Assembly: GCF_003955735.1 (NCBI RefSeq)
Contig: NZ_CP034464.1
Location: 4,092,001-4,156,000 of the forward strand
Reading direction: 5' to 3'
Origin: Undibacterium parvum
GTDB taxonomy: Bacteria > Pseudomonadota > Gammaproteobacteria > Burkholderiales > Burkholderiaceae_D
Length of the DNA: 64,000 nucleotides
Part shown: positions 55,717-64,000 of the stretch, one piece after another
Position numbering within the stretch: the first letter of the stretch is position 1
Layout of the letters: every line of letters starts with the position of its first letter
Translations under genes and position numbers: made by a program
Notes under the pieces: model-generated
Seen by the model: the letters and a program-made list of their open reading frames with translations, nothing else
The model's database searches: none
Told to the model about the DNA's origin: nothing

Positions 55717-56340
55717 ATGAGTCAATTTTTTCAAATCCATCCCGAAAATCCACAGCTACGTTTGATTAAACAGGCGGTGCAGATGATACATCAGGGTGGT
55801 ATCGTCGCGCTCCCTACGGATTCTTGTTACGCTCTTGTTTGTCACCTCGACGATAAGGATGCAGTCATTCGCTTGCGACGCATACGCGGGGTCGACGACA
55901 AGCATCATTTAACCTTGTTATGTAGAGATTTGTCTGAAATCGCCTTGTATGCCAAGGTGGATAATCGCCAGTTTAGATTGCTCAAAGCGGCTACCCCGGG
56001 GCCATATACTTTTATTTTGGAGGCGACCAAAGAAGTGCCGCGCCGTCTTAGTCATCCATCGCGTAAGACCATAGGTTTGCGGGTGCCGGAGAATCGCATC
56101 ACGCATGCTTTGCTCGAAGAGTTGGGGCAGCCCCTGCTAGGCGCGACTCTGATTTTGCCGAACGAAGATGAGCCGCTGACCGACCCCGAAATTATTCGTG
56201 AACGCCTTGAAAAACTGGTCGATCTGGTGATCGATGGCGGCGCCTGCAGTCTGGTCCCAACCAGCGTGATCGATATGACTCATGAAACGCCCGAGCTAAT
56301 ACGTCAGGGCAGGGGTGACGTAGGCTTGTTTGGTCTGTGA
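55717..56340 (+). CDS. YrdC/Sua5-type L-threonylcarbamoyladenylate synthase family protein, 207 aa
   Basis: The YrdC fold is clear: GGIVALPTDSCYALVCHLDD, KHHLTLLCRDLSEI, PGPYTFILEAT and IGLRVPENRITHALLEELGQPLLGATLI. It is closest to the YciO subgroup (about 206 aa), whose role in tRNA t6A synthesis is less certain than that of TsaC itself. In E. coli yciO lies next to yciV (RNase AM), and here the PHP gene is also near, with htpX in between. Confidence 0.88.
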   Translation: MSQFFQIHPENPQLRLIKQAVQMIHQGGIVALPTDSCYALVCHLDDKDAVIRLRRIRGVDDKHHLTLLCRDLSEIALYAKVDNRQFRLLKAATPGPYTFILEATKEVPRRLSHPSRKTIGLRVPENRITHALLEELGQPLLGATLILPNEDEPLTDPEIIRERLEKLVDLVIDGGACSLVPTSVIDMTHETPELIRQGRGDVGLFGL

Positions 56341-56386
56341 TGGCGCAACTTATTTTTTGTAATTTTACTTTGTTGAAAAACTATCC

Positions 56387-57046
56387 ATGAATGAATTGAT
56401 ACAAACCGTCGCGGTGTATGCGCTGCCGGTTATTTTTGCAATTACTTTGCATGAGGCGGCACATGCCTTTGCCGCGAAATATTTTGGCGATATGACTGCG
56501 TATAGCCAAGGACGGGTCAGCTTAAACCCTTTACTGCACATAGATCCGTTTGGCACTATTGTGATTCCCGCGGTTTTGTATCTGGCGACAGGTGGCGCCT
56601 TTTTGTTTGGTTATGCCAAGCCGGTGCCGGTTAACTTCTCCAATTTACGCCATCCTAAGCGTGATATGGCCTGGGTCTCTCTGGCTGGGCCCGCTGCGAA
56701 TTTTTTAATGGCTTTTCTGTGGCTGTTCTTTGCCTTGTCATTAAGCTCTATGGGGGTTGACGAAGATTTTTTTCTGCGCATGGCCAGAGCGGGCGTGCTG
56801 ACTAACTTGGTGATGTTTGCTTTTAATTTGTTTCCTATTCCGCCTTTGGATGGGGGGCGAATTTTGGTCAGTTTATTGCCTTACAAGATGGCACATAAGT
56901 TTGCCCAGATAGAGCCCTACGGTTTTTTTATCGTGATGGGCCTAGTGATGTTGCATGTACTTCAGTTTTGGATGGCGCCAGTGATGTTCATCGCCAATTT
57001 ATTGCTGCAGTTAATGATCTCGCCTTTTAGTTTTTTGCTCGGCTAG
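56387..57046 (+). CDS. Site-2 protease family membrane protein (M50), 219 aa
   Basis: Intramembrane zinc metalloprotease. The zinc motif HEAAH lies in the first membrane segment (residues 22-26), and the second ligand region is NLFPIPPLDGGRIL near residue 145. About five or six hydrophobic segments. It belongs to the short M50B group without a PDZ domain. Substrate unknown. Starts 46 bases after the YciO-like gene. Confidence 0.88.
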   Translation: MNELIQTVAVYALPVIFAITLHEAAHAFAAKYFGDMTAYSQGRVSLNPLLHIDPFGTIVIPAVLYLATGGAFLFGYAKPVPVNFSNLRHPKRDMAWVSLAGPAANFLMAFLWLFFALSLSSMGVDEDFFLRMARAGVLTNLVMFAFNLFPIPPLDGGRILVSLLPYKMAHKFAQIEPYGFFIVMGLVMLHVLQFWMAPVMFIANLLLQLMISPFSFLLG

Positions 57047-57079
57047 TTGTCTCCATATTTTCCAAGCAAAGTGACCAAT

Positions 57080-57703
57080 ATGGCGCATACCCCTGACTTC
57101 AATTCCTCAAATAGCGCAATAGCCTCTGCTTGGGTGCACCGGTTTTTGCCGCTGATACCTAAGGATGCCGGACCAGTACTTGATCTGGCATGCGGTAGTG
57201 GACGGCATACACGGCTCTTGCTCGATGCTGGGTATGAGGTCTGGGCGCTGGATAAAGAGGCGGCCTTACTAGCGCCTTTGGAGGTGCTGGGTGCACGTTG
57301 CTTGCAGTTTGATCTGGAGTCGCCGGCTGACGGCGATGCCGCTGAAACGTCCAATTGGCCGTTTCAGCCAGCTATGTTTGCTGGCATCATCGTGACCAAT
57401 TATTTGCATAGACCCTTATTCCCCTACTTAAATGCGGCTTTGAATCATCAGGGTGTCTTGATTTATGAAACCTTCGCGCTAGGCAATGAAACCTATGGAC
57501 GCCCCAAGAATCCTGACTTCTTATTGCAAGATGGGGAACTTTTGCGCGAATTTCTGTCTGATACTATGCCAAATCAAAAAAATCATTGCATCGCCTATGA
57601 GCATGGCTATGTAGAAAAACCGGCTCCAGCCATGCTGCAAAGGATATGCCTGCGCTCGCTAGGGTCTGGCTTGGCTTATGCGGGCGTTCTGGATAGAATT
57701 TGA
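57080..57703 (+). CDS. Class I SAM-dependent methyltransferase, 207 aa
   Basis: Rossmann-fold methyltransferase with the SAM loop VLDLACGSGRHTRLLLDAG, the acidic Asp at WALDKEA, and VTNYLHRPLFPYL as motif IV. The RPLFPYL segment resembles the TehB-like/tellurite-type group, but the substrate is unknown. I chose ATG 57080; a TTG at 57047, directly after the protease stop, would add 11 residues. Confidence 0.75.
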   Translation: MAHTPDFNSSNSAIASAWVHRFLPLIPKDAGPVLDLACGSGRHTRLLLDAGYEVWALDKEAALLAPLEVLGARCLQFDLESPADGDAAETSNWPFQPAMFAGIIVTNYLHRPLFPYLNAALNHQGVLIYETFALGNETYGRPKNPDFLLQDGELLREFLSDTMPNQKNHCIAYEHGYVEKPAPAMLQRICLRSLGSGLAYAGVLDRI

Positions 57704-57790
57704 CGCTCTTTTGCTTGAATTTCTAGCGATTCTCGCCCATACATGAGGGCGATCCGCTACAATCAGGGTTTTACTTTTTCTCGCGCTAAC

Positions 57791-58675
57791 ATGACTATGA
57801 TACAAGGAAGTCTGGTTGCTATTGTGACCCCAATGCATGCAGATGGCAGTCTTGATTTGCCTTGCTTGCGCAAATTAATCGATTGGCATATTGCAGAGGG
57901 TACTGACGGCATCGTGATCGTCGGCACCACCGGTGAATCACCGACTGTCAGCGTTGAAGAGCACTGTGAATTAATCCGGGTAGCAGTCGAGCATACGAAT
58001 AAACGGGTACCGATTATCGCTGGTTCCGGTGGCAACTCCACCGCAGAAGCGATCGTCTTGACCAAGTTTGCCAAAGCTAGCGGTGCCGATGCCTCGCTGC
58101 AAGTGGTGCCTTACTATAATCGTCCTACCCAAGAAGGGATGTATCAGCATTTCAAAAAAATCGCTGAATCAGTTGATATCCCGGTTATTTTGTATAACGT
58201 GCCAGGTCGTACCGTGGCCGATATGTCAAACGAGACTATGCTGCGTTTGGCGCAAGTGCCTGGCATCATAGGTGTCAAAGAAGCGAGTGGTAATATTGCG
58301 CGCGATACAGATTTGATCCGTTTGGCGCCAGAGTCATTTGCCGTCTATTCGGGCGATGATGCAACCGCGATGGCCTTGATGTTTTGCGGTGGTAAAGGGA
58401 ATATTTCGGTGACTGCCAATGTGGCACCACGTGCCATGCATGACTTGTGTGCCGCTGCTATGCGTGGCGATATCAAGGAGGCGATCGCGATTAATAATCG
58501 TTTGATACCTTTGCATAATAAGTTATTTATAGAGCCAAATCCTCTGCCAGTAAAATGGGCCATGATGGAGATGGGTTTGATACCGACAGGCATGCGTTTG
58601 CCTTTAGTGCCTATGTCGGAACAATTTCATGAACCTGTGCGCGCTGCGATGCGTGAATCGGGTATTTTGAAATAA
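57791..58675 (+). CDS. dapA: 4-hydroxy-tetrahydrodipicolinate synthase DapA, 294 aa
   Basis: First committed step of lysine and diaminopimelate synthesis: condenses pyruvate with aspartate semialdehyde. TIM barrel with [18 protein letters not shown], the active-site Tyr in YYNRPTQEG and the Schiff-base Lys in [10 protein letters not shown]. Start ATG 57791 or 57797; the second matches the E. coli length of 292. bamC follows after 74 bases, the same order as in E. coli (dapA-bamC). Confidence 0.95.
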   Translation: MTMIQGSLVAIVTPMHADGSLDLPCLRKLIDWHIAEGTDGIVIVGTTGESPTVSVEEHCELIRVAVEHTNKRVPIIAGSGGNSTAEAIVLTKFAKASGADASLQVVPYYNRPTQEGMYQHFKKIAESVDIPVILYNVPGRTVADMSNETMLRLAQVPGIIGVKEASGNIARDTDLIRLAPESFAVYSGDDATAMALMFCGGKGNISVTANVAPRAMHDLCAAAMRGDIKEAIAINNRLIPLHNKLFIEPNPLPVKWAMMEMGLIPTGMRLPLVPMSEQFHEPVRAAMRESGILK

Positions 58676-58749
58676 GTTTTTTCTTGGGCCAGGCTTTTGC
58701 TCTGGTCTCAGTTTGATTTTAATTGATAATAATTCGTAGGGACTTTCAC

Positions 58750-59907
58750 ATGGCAAAAAGCTTTGTTGCTAATAAAGAGATGAATCGTGCTTTATTGCTG
58801 GTTGGCGTAATCGGTTTAGCTGGTTGCACTTCAACTGGGTTTGAATCTAATCGCATTGATTACAAGAGTGCCAGTAAAGTAAGTACGGTCGCTTTGGAAG
58901 TTCCTCCTGATTTAACGCAAATTCGTAGAGATAGTCGCTTCGCTATTCCGGAAGCGAACCAAGGTAGTGCTACCGCCTCCAGCTACAATCTGCAGAAGTC
59001 ATCGACTGCACCGGTAGTGGCGAGCGCCATGATCGCGCCGAATCAAGTGCAAGATATGCGTATAGAGCGCGATGGTTCGCAGCGCTGGTTAAGCGTTAAG
59101 CGTACGCCAGAAGCCCTGTGGCCTTTGCTGAAGGACTTTTGGCAAGATCTGGGTTTCCTGATCAGCATAGAAAAACAAGATGCTGGCATCATGGAAACCG
59201 ATTGGGCAGAAAACCGCGCCAAGATTCCGCAAGACATGTTGCGCAATACCTTGGGCAAGGTCTTAGATTCGCTGTATTCGACTGGGGAGAGAGATAAATT
59301 TCGTACCCGTCTAGAGCGTGCAGCGAACGGCAACGTAGAAATTTACATCAGTCATCGCGGTGCGCAAGAGGTCTTGGTCGGCGTGCAAAAAGATGGCACC
59401 ACCTGGACTCCTAGACCTTCCGATAGCGGCTTGGAAGCTGAATTTTTGACGCGCCTGATGGTGCGTCTGGGTTCCGATGGCGAGCGCGCGAAAGTTGCGG
59501 TGAACGCAGTTGCTACAGTAAAACCACGCTCACAACTGCTCAAAGATGGCACAATCAGCTATGTCGAGACCGATGAGGGCTTTGACCGTTCATGGCGTAG
59601 AGTTGGTTTGGCCTTAGATCGTATGGGCTTTACCGTCGAGGATAGAGATCGTTCACAAGGCGTGTATTTTGTTCGTTATATTGATCAAGATATCGATGCC
59701 AAAACCAAGGGTGCCAGCGATGGTATGCTTTCTAAGTTGTTTTCCTGGGGCAGCAGTGATGCCACCAAAAACTCTCAGAAATACCGCGTACAAGTCAAGG
59801 ATAGCGGCGAATTAAGTCGCGTCACGGTACTCAATAACGAGGGTAAGCCAGAAGAGTCCGCGGTATCGAGTAAAATCCTGACGCTGCTCAATGAGCAATT
59901 GAAGTAA
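58750..59907 (+). CDS. bamC: Outer membrane assembly lipoprotein BamC, 385 aa
   Basis: Lipoprotein of the BAM complex that inserts beta-barrel proteins. Lipobox LAGC with Cys26 as lipidation site. The N-terminal extended segment (SKVSTVALEVPPDLTQI) is the one that contacts BamD in E. coli, followed by two helix-grip domains (about residues 110-230 and 260-385). ATG 58750 follows TAGGGACTT; the frame is open to 58723. A strong terminator follows. Confidence 0.92.
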   Translation: MAKSFVANKEMNRALLLVGVIGLAGCTSTGFESNRIDYKSASKVSTVALEVPPDLTQIRRDSRFAIPEANQGSATASSYNLQKSSTAPVVASAMIAPNQVQDMRIERDGSQRWLSVKRTPEALWPLLKDFWQDLGFLISIEKQDAGIMETDWAENRAKIPQDMLRNTLGKVLDSLYSTGERDKFRTRLERAANGNVEIYISHRGAQEVLVGVQKDGTTWTPRPSDSGLEAEFLTRLMVRLGSDGERAKVAVNAVATVKPRSQLLKDGTISYVETDEGFDRSWRRVGLALDRMGFTVEDRDRSQGVYFVRYIDQDIDAKTKGASDGMLSKLFSWGSSDATKNSQKYRVQVKDSGELSRVTVLNNEGKPEESAVSSKILTLLNEQLK

Positions 59908-59968
59908 GCCGCTAAAAATAGTCGGAATAAGCCTTAGCGGGGTAGATCCCGAACTACACTTAGAGGTA

Positions 59969-60003
59969 TAAAAAATGAGCCCGCGATGGGCTCATTTTTT
60001 TTT
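59969..60003 (+). terminator. Terminator after bamC
   Basis: AAAATGAGCCC pairs with GGGCTCATTTT over GCGAT, followed by T-run. Confidence 0.93.
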
Positions 60004-60076
60004 GCGCGTCACGGTGGCAGGCTAGGGCGCAATCTGCATGCGGTCGGCAGCCTTGCCTGCCCGGTTAGCGAGTATC

Positions 60077-60115
60077 CATGCGGGTTTCGAGCATGGCATG
60101 CTGGAAACCCGCATG
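60077..60115. repeat. Palindrome upstream of flhB, possible distant family C copy
   Basis: CATGCGGGTTTC (60077-60088) pairs perfectly with GAAACCCGCATG (60104-60115), and the loop is itself near-palindromic (AGCATGGCATGCT). The TATCCATGCG beginning resembles the family C core ATATTCCATGCG. Confidence 0.5.
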
Positions 60116-60189
60116 CCTATTGCACAAGCGCGGTGTTTTTATTTTGTTAATGATCCCCACTTCAGGTTTAATCTGCTCAGCTGTCTTGC

Positions 60190-60347
60190 CATTGCAGGCA
60201 ATGATGGTGCGCTTGCTTGCACTTGCTCAAAAGCAAGTGATTCCAAGAAGTAGGGGGTAATTAATCGTGTATTCGCGGCATCTAGGTGCGCCGATTTCGC
60301 GAATAATCCTTACTGTAAATCTGTCAATTCTTTGTCTTGACAGTAAG
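60190..60347. other. Hairpin-rich leader region before flhB
   Basis: Four perfect inverted repeats: CATTGC/GCAATG (60190-60203), CACTTGCT/AGCAAGTG (60220-60239), TATTCGCG/CGCGAATA (60270-60305) and CTTACTGT/ACAGTAAG (60309-60347). Inside the last one, CTGTCAA (60321-60327) can instead pair with TTGACAG (60337-60343), so two alternative folds exist. No T-runs follow. No gene is seen in 60004-60369, so this looks like the promoter and leader of the flagellar operon. Confidence 0.5.
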
Positions 60348-60369
60348 TGAAGATGAATTGGAGTCGGCC

Positions 60370-61545
60370 ATGGCCGAAGATAGCGATCTCGAAAGAACCG
60401 AACCGGCCTCACCCAAGCGTCTAGAACAGGCGCGGGAAGAGGGCGATGTGCCGCGCTCCAGAGAGTTGTCGACCTGTACCATTTTGCTGGCCGCTGGTGG
60501 CTCCTTGTGGGTGGCAGGAGACGGTTTGATACGCGAGTTGAGTCATGCCTTGATCGCTTTTTTGTCGATGGAGCGGGCCTTGGCGTACGACTCGACCATG
60601 TTGCTGACGCTAGTTTCACGCACGCTAGAGCAGATTTTGTTGGCGTTTGCACCGATCGCCGGGCTCTTGATCTTGGTGGCGCTCGGTTCGCCTCTGTTGA
60701 TCGGTGGTTGGTTGTTTAGTGCCAAGGCCTTGCAGCCGAATTTTTCACGCATGAATCCCATGTCCGGTCTGGTGAATATGGTTTCTAGCAGGGCGGCAGC
60801 CGAGTTGTTCAAAGCAATTATGAAGACAATTTTGGTCGGCAGCATTGCATGGCTCGTGGTCTCGCATCAAAAAGAGGCAATTTTCGGACTGGCGCTGGAA
60901 CCTTTAAAGCAAGGTAGTGCGCATCTTGGAAGCATGTTGGCCGTTTGTTTTTTGTCTATCGTTGGCGGCTTGATTTTGATCGCGGCGATCGATGCGCCAT
61001 ATCAAATGTGGCATTACTCGAATAAATTAATGATGACGCATCAGGAAGTGGTGCAGGAATCGAAAGAGGCGAACGGTAATCCTCAGGTGAAAGCCAAAAT
61101 TCGCCAGCAGCAGCGCGAGATGGCGCGCCGCCGCATGATGGCAGAAGTGCCTACCGCCGACGTGATTGTGACCAATCCTACGCATTTTGCGGTGGCCTTG
61201 AAATACAAGGAGGGCGGTACGGGCGCGCCACGGGTGGTCGCCAAAGGTGCAGATGCGGTCGCCGCGAAAATTCGTGAGTTGGGTAAGGAAAATAATATTC
61301 CCTTGCTGGAAGCTCCGCCCCTGGCGCGTGCCTTGTTTAAACATACCGAGTTGGGCGATGAAATACCTGAGGCTCTGTACGCGGCCGTGGCGGAAGTGCT
61401 GGCCTATGTATTTCAATTGCGTGGTTTCCGTCAGCATGGAGGTATGCGCCCGGTGGAGCCTTCCGATTTACCAGTTCCCTTAGAGTTGGATCCTAACAAT
61501 GCGCCTAACAATGCACCGAACAATCAGTTGGAAGCTAAAGTATGA
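60370..61545 (+). CDS. flhB: Flagellar export switch protein FlhB, 391 aa
   Basis: Switches flagellar type III export from hook to filament substrates. Four membrane helices between about residues 30 and 210, then a cytoplasmic domain with the self-cleavage motif NPTH. The cleaved Asn is residue 269, the same number as in Salmonella FlhB, which supports ATG 60370 (ribosome site TTGGAGTCGGCC). The C-terminal tail has a 12-base tandem repeat coding NNAP units (61494-61528). The stop overlaps the flhA start. Confidence 0.95.
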   Translation: MAEDSDLERTEPASPKRLEQAREEGDVPRSRELSTCTILLAAGGSLWVAGDGLIRELSHALIAFLSMERALAYDSTMLLTLVSRTLEQILLAFAPIAGLLILVALGSPLLIGGWLFSAKALQPNFSRMNPMSGLVNMVSSRAAAELFKAIMKTILVGSIAWLVVSHQKEAIFGLALEPLKQGSAHLGSMLAVCFLSIVGGLILIAAIDAPYQMWHYSNKLMMTHQEVVQESKEANGNPQVKAKIRQQQREMARRRMMAEVPTADVIVTNPTHFAVALKYKEGGTGAPRVVAKGADAVAAKIRELGKENNIPLLEAPPLARALFKHTELGDEIPEALYAAVAEVLAYVFQLRGFRQHGGMRPVEPSDLPVPLELDPNNAPNNAPNNQLEAKV

Positions 61546-63626
61546 ATGGTTTTAAATTCCCGGCATGGATGACAGCGATACCAGGTCAGGCCTTGGCTGC
61601 GCCTATCCTGATTATCATGATGCTGGCGATGATGATTTTGCCGCTGCCGGCTTTCGTGTTGGATATATTTTTTAGTTTCAATATTGCGCTGGCGATTATC
61701 GTCTTGCTGACCAGTTTGTATACGGTAAAGCCGCTCGATTTTATGGTGTTTCCTACCGTACTTTTGGTCAGCACCATGCTGCGTTTGTCATTGAACGTGG
61801 CCTCCACCCGCGTGGTACTGACCGAGGGACATACCGGGCCAGATGCCGCCGGTAAGGTGATCGAGGCGTTCGGTCACTTTTTGATTGGCGGTAACTATAC
61901 CGTCGGTATCGTGGTATTTATTATTCTGACCATCATTAACTTTACCGTGGTGACCAAAGGTGCCGGGCGTATTGCTGAGGTTGGTGCCCGGTTTGCCTTA
62001 GATGCGATGCCAGGTAAGCAAATGGCGATCGATGCGGATTTAAATGCCGGCTTGATCGCTGAACCTGAAGCACGCCGCCGCCGTACCGAAGTGGCGCAAG
62101 AAGCAGAATTTTATGGCGCGATGGATGGTGCGAGTAAATACGTCAGAGGTGATGCGGTAGCCGGTATTGTGATTACCATCATCAACGTGATCGGCGGCCT
62201 GGTAGTCGGTATTGTCCAGCATGACCTGGATTTTTCGAATGCCCTAAAGATTTATACTCTACTGGCAATTGGTGATGGCCTGGTTGCACAAATCCCCTCA
62301 TTGATCATCTCTACCGCTGCCGGTGTGGTGGTTTCTCGAGTCGCTAGCGATGAAGATATTGGCGGTCAATTGATCAATCAATTATTTGCTAAGCCGCAGG
62401 TCTTGCAGATTACCGCGGTGATTGTGGGTGGCATGGGTATCATTCCTGGTATGCCGCATATTGCCTTCATCTTATTAGCAGCAGTGCTCGGTGGTGGCGG
62501 GTATTTGCTCAGTAAAAAAGCGCAACAGGTGGCTCCTGTTGAGACTAAAGCGGAAGCGCCGCTCGCCTCGGCTGAAGTGGAAGAGGCTACCTGGCAAGAT
62601 ATTTTGCCAGTCGATACCTTAGGTCTGGAAGTCGGTTATCGCTTGATCCCTTTGGTGGATAAGGCGCAGGGCGGTGAGCTATTGCGCCGCATTAAGGGCA
62701 TACGTAAAAAATTCGCGCAAGAAGTCGGTTTTCTTTCGCCGCCTGTGCATATTCGAGACAACCTGGAGTTGCGACCATCGGCCTATAAAATCACCCTGAA
62801 AGGCGTGGATGTTGGTGTCGGTGAGGCGAATAACGGGCAGTATCTGGCGATAGATCCGGGTATGGTGTCGGGGACTTTGCCTGGTGTGGTCACGACCGAC
62901 CCGGCCTTTGGTTTGCCGGCAGTGTGGATAGAGGCGAGCATGCGTGAACACGCACAGGCGCTGGGCTACACCGTGGTCGATGCAGGTACTGTGATCGCCA
63001 CCCATTTAAATCATTTGATTACCTCGCATGCGGCAGAGCTGCTGGGGCGGCATGAAGTCCAGCAATTATTGGATCACCTCGCCAAAGACACGCCTAAATT
63101 AATCGAAGATCTAGTGCCTAAATTGTTGCCCTTGTCGGTGGTTCAAAAAGTCTTGCAAAACCTTTTGATCGAAGGCGTACACATCCGGGATATGCGCAGC
63201 ATTATTGAAACCCTTACCGAGTTCGGCGCGCAAACCCAAGATGCCAATGATTTAACCAGTTATGTGCGGGTTGCTTTGGGACGTGCCATCGTCCAGCAAA
63301 TTTTCCCGTCCGGTAATGAGCTCACTGTGATGACGCTGGATAACCGTTTGGAGCGTTTGCTGATGCAAGCCTTGCAGACTAGCGGCGCCGATGGTGCAGG
63401 CATAGAGCCAGGTCTAGCCGATACACTGGCGAGTCAGACTGAAACTGCAGCCCAGCATCAAGAGCAGATGGGGCTTACTCCCGTGCTGCTGGTACCAAAT
63501 CAATTGCGTGCCTTGTTGGCGCGCTTCTTGAAGCGTACTTTGCCACAATTAAAAGTGTTGTCGCACGCAGAAATACCCGAGACAAAAACAATTAGAGTCA
63601 CTAGTTTGGTAGGAGGTCAATTATGA
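61542..63626 (+). CDS. flhA: Flagellar export gate protein FlhA, 694 aa
   Basis: Main export-gate protein of the flagellar type III apparatus. Eight membrane helices in the first 320 residues, with the conserved FHIPEP-type loop (PTVLLVSTMLRLSLNVASTR, and MPGKQMAIDADLNAGLI). The cytoplasmic four-subdomain ring part starts near residue 345 and contains LEVGYRLIPLVD and AVWIEASMREHAQALGYTVVD. Length is typical. It overlaps flhB and flhF by ATGA junctions, so the three are translated in a coupled way. Confidence 0.97.
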   Translation: MNGFKFPAWMTAIPGQALAAPILIIMMLAMMILPLPAFVLDIFFSFNIALAIIVLLTSLYTVKPLDFMVFPTVLLVSTMLRLSLNVASTRVVLTEGHTGPDAAGKVIEAFGHFLIGGNYTVGIVVFIILTIINFTVVTKGAGRIAEVGARFALDAMPGKQMAIDADLNAGLIAEPEARRRRTEVAQEAEFYGAMDGASKYVRGDAVAGIVITIINVIGGLVVGIVQHDLDFSNALKIYTLLAIGDGLVAQIPSLIISTAAGVVVSRVASDEDIGGQLINQLFAKPQVLQITAVIVGGMGIIPGMPHIAFILLAAVLGGGGYLLSKKAQQVAPVETKAEAPLASAEVEEATWQDILPVDTLGLEVGYRLIPLVDKAQGGELLRRIKGIRKKFAQEVGFLSPPVHIRDNLELRPSAYKITLKGVDVGVGEANNGQYLAIDPGMVSGTLPGVVTTDPAFGLPAVWIEASMREHAQALGYTVVDAGTVIATHLNHLITSHAAELLGRHEVQQLLDHLAKDTPKLIEDLVPKLLPLSVVQKVLQNLLIEGVHIRDMRSIIETLTEFGAQTQDANDLTSYVRVALGRAIVQQIFPSGNELTVMTLDNRLERLLMQALQTSGADGAGIEPGLADTLASQTETAAQHQEQMGLTPVLLVPNQLRALLARFLKRTLPQLKVLSHAEIPETKTIRVTSLVGGQL

Positions 63627-64000
63627 ACGTCAGAAAATTTACAGCCAATACGTCGCGCGAGGCAATCCGCATGTTGCGCGATGCCCTGGGCTCAGATGCC
63701 GTTATTTTATCCAATCGCGTGGTTGATGGCAGGGTGGAGATACTAGCGATGGCAGATGCCGCGATTAATTCAATCGCGACGCCGGCCATCGATGCTGTGG
63801 CAGTACCGGCTATGCCTAGTTTTACTCCCAGGGGCAATGCGCAGTTAGACCTGAATCGATATGCGAGTACCGCATTGCCATCGAATGAGAACGCTAGCGG
63901 CATGAGTGCAGCGGAATTTTCAGATGTAATGACTGAAATTCGATCCATGCGCGGCATGTTGGAGTCGCAATTGGCGGAATTGTCGTGGGCGAATACACAA
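63623..64000 (+). CDS. flhF: Flagellar biosynthesis GTPase FlhF (5' part, cut by window end)
   Basis: The first 126 residues only. MNVRKFTANTSREAIRMLRD followed by ALGSDAVILSNRVVDG is the FlhF N-terminal signature; then a variable linker and the start of a helical segment (MTEIRSMRGMLESQLAELSW). The SRP-type GTPase domain lies beyond the window. FlhF sets flagellar position and number, mainly in polar flagellates. ATG 63623 overlaps the flhA stop and follows AGGAGGTCAATT. Confidence 0.93.
   Translation, partial: MNVRKFTANTSREAIRMLRDALGSDAVILSNRVVDGRVEILAMADAAINSIATPAIDAVAVPAMPSFTPRGNAQLDLNRYASTALPSNENASGMSAAEFSDVMTEIRSMRGMLESQLAELSWANTQ

Noticed and set aside
60203..60220. Sigma-54-like GG..GC pattern before flhB
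   Set aside because: The spacing between GG and GC is 11 rather than 10 bases, and the rest of the consensus is poor.
60038..60253. A 71-residue open frame before flhB
   Set aside because: It covers the palindromes of the leader region and has no ribosome site or protein-like composition.
1..64000. CRISPR array, prophage, integron or defence island
   Set aside because: No regularly spaced direct repeats, integrase, phage structural genes or known defence domains are seen; the protein genes are ordinary chromosomal ones.

Overview
This 64 kb window is chromosomal DNA of a betaproteobacterium. Gene content and order fit the order Burkholderiales, and most likely Oxalobacteraceae (Undibacterium or a relative); the genus is inferred, not shown. 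The evidence is the mfd/serB and ispD/ispF blocks, the yceD-rpmF-plsX-fabHDG-acpP-fabF block running into rpoE-rseA-rseB-mucD, the trpF-trpB-trpA-accD-folC-SPOR-cvpA-purF run, dapA-bamC, flhB-flhA-flhF, a DUF2863 protein and a PEP-CTERM protein. I see no rRNA, tRNA, CRISPR array, intact insertion sequence or prophage gene.

Region 1 (1-7.4 kb, mostly minus strand) is an acyl-CoA oxidation island. Two adjacent acyl-CoA dehydrogenases are followed by two MaoC-type hydratases, and an ACAD10/11-like phosphotransferase lies nearby. A GST-DUF2863 pair sits between them. Near-identical TetR-type palindromes lie upstream of both acyl-CoA transcription units. Region 2 (7.4-22.4 kb) holds a DsbA/FrnE-like oxidoreductase, a peroxiredoxin-glutaredoxin hybrid, a PEP-CTERM protein, an acetyltransferase, serB, mfd, ispD, ispF, a flavin oxidoreductase with a cysteine-rich tail, a broken rlmI, a tetrapyrrole-methylase-family enzyme and maf/yceF diverging from yceD-rpmF.

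Region 3 (22.4-34.8 kb, plus strand) is the fatty-acid synthesis cluster, then a small YgfX-like membrane protein. The end of that gene carries a sigma-E-type promoter for rpoE-rseA-rseB-mucD. A glutaredoxin-like gene, rnhB and a SpoU-type RNA methyltransferase follow. Region 4 (35-42 kb) holds divergent ppsR/ppsA, an NfeD-stomatin pair and aceA, which suits gluconeogenic growth on acetate or fatty acids. Region 5 (42-51 kb) is trpF-trpB-trpA-accD-folC-SPOR-cvpA-purF. Region 6 (51-60 kb) has a TonB-dependent receptor, a PHP phosphoesterase, htpX, a YrdC/Sua5-type protein, a site-2 protease, a methyltransferase, dapA and bamC. The right edge enters the flagellar export operon flhB-flhA-flhF (flhF is cut by the window).

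The most unusual content is non-coding. There are three families of short palindromic repeats: an ~80 bp element with ATACTCCC ends (six loci), a ~100 bp element with a GACAGTAC/GTACGGCAAG core (three loci, one inside a terminator loop), and a hairpin element with the core ATATTCCATGCG (three loci plus a possible relative). There are also a candidate small RNA after ppsA and a hairpin-rich leader before flhB. I found no convincing novel multi-gene defence or biosynthetic system.
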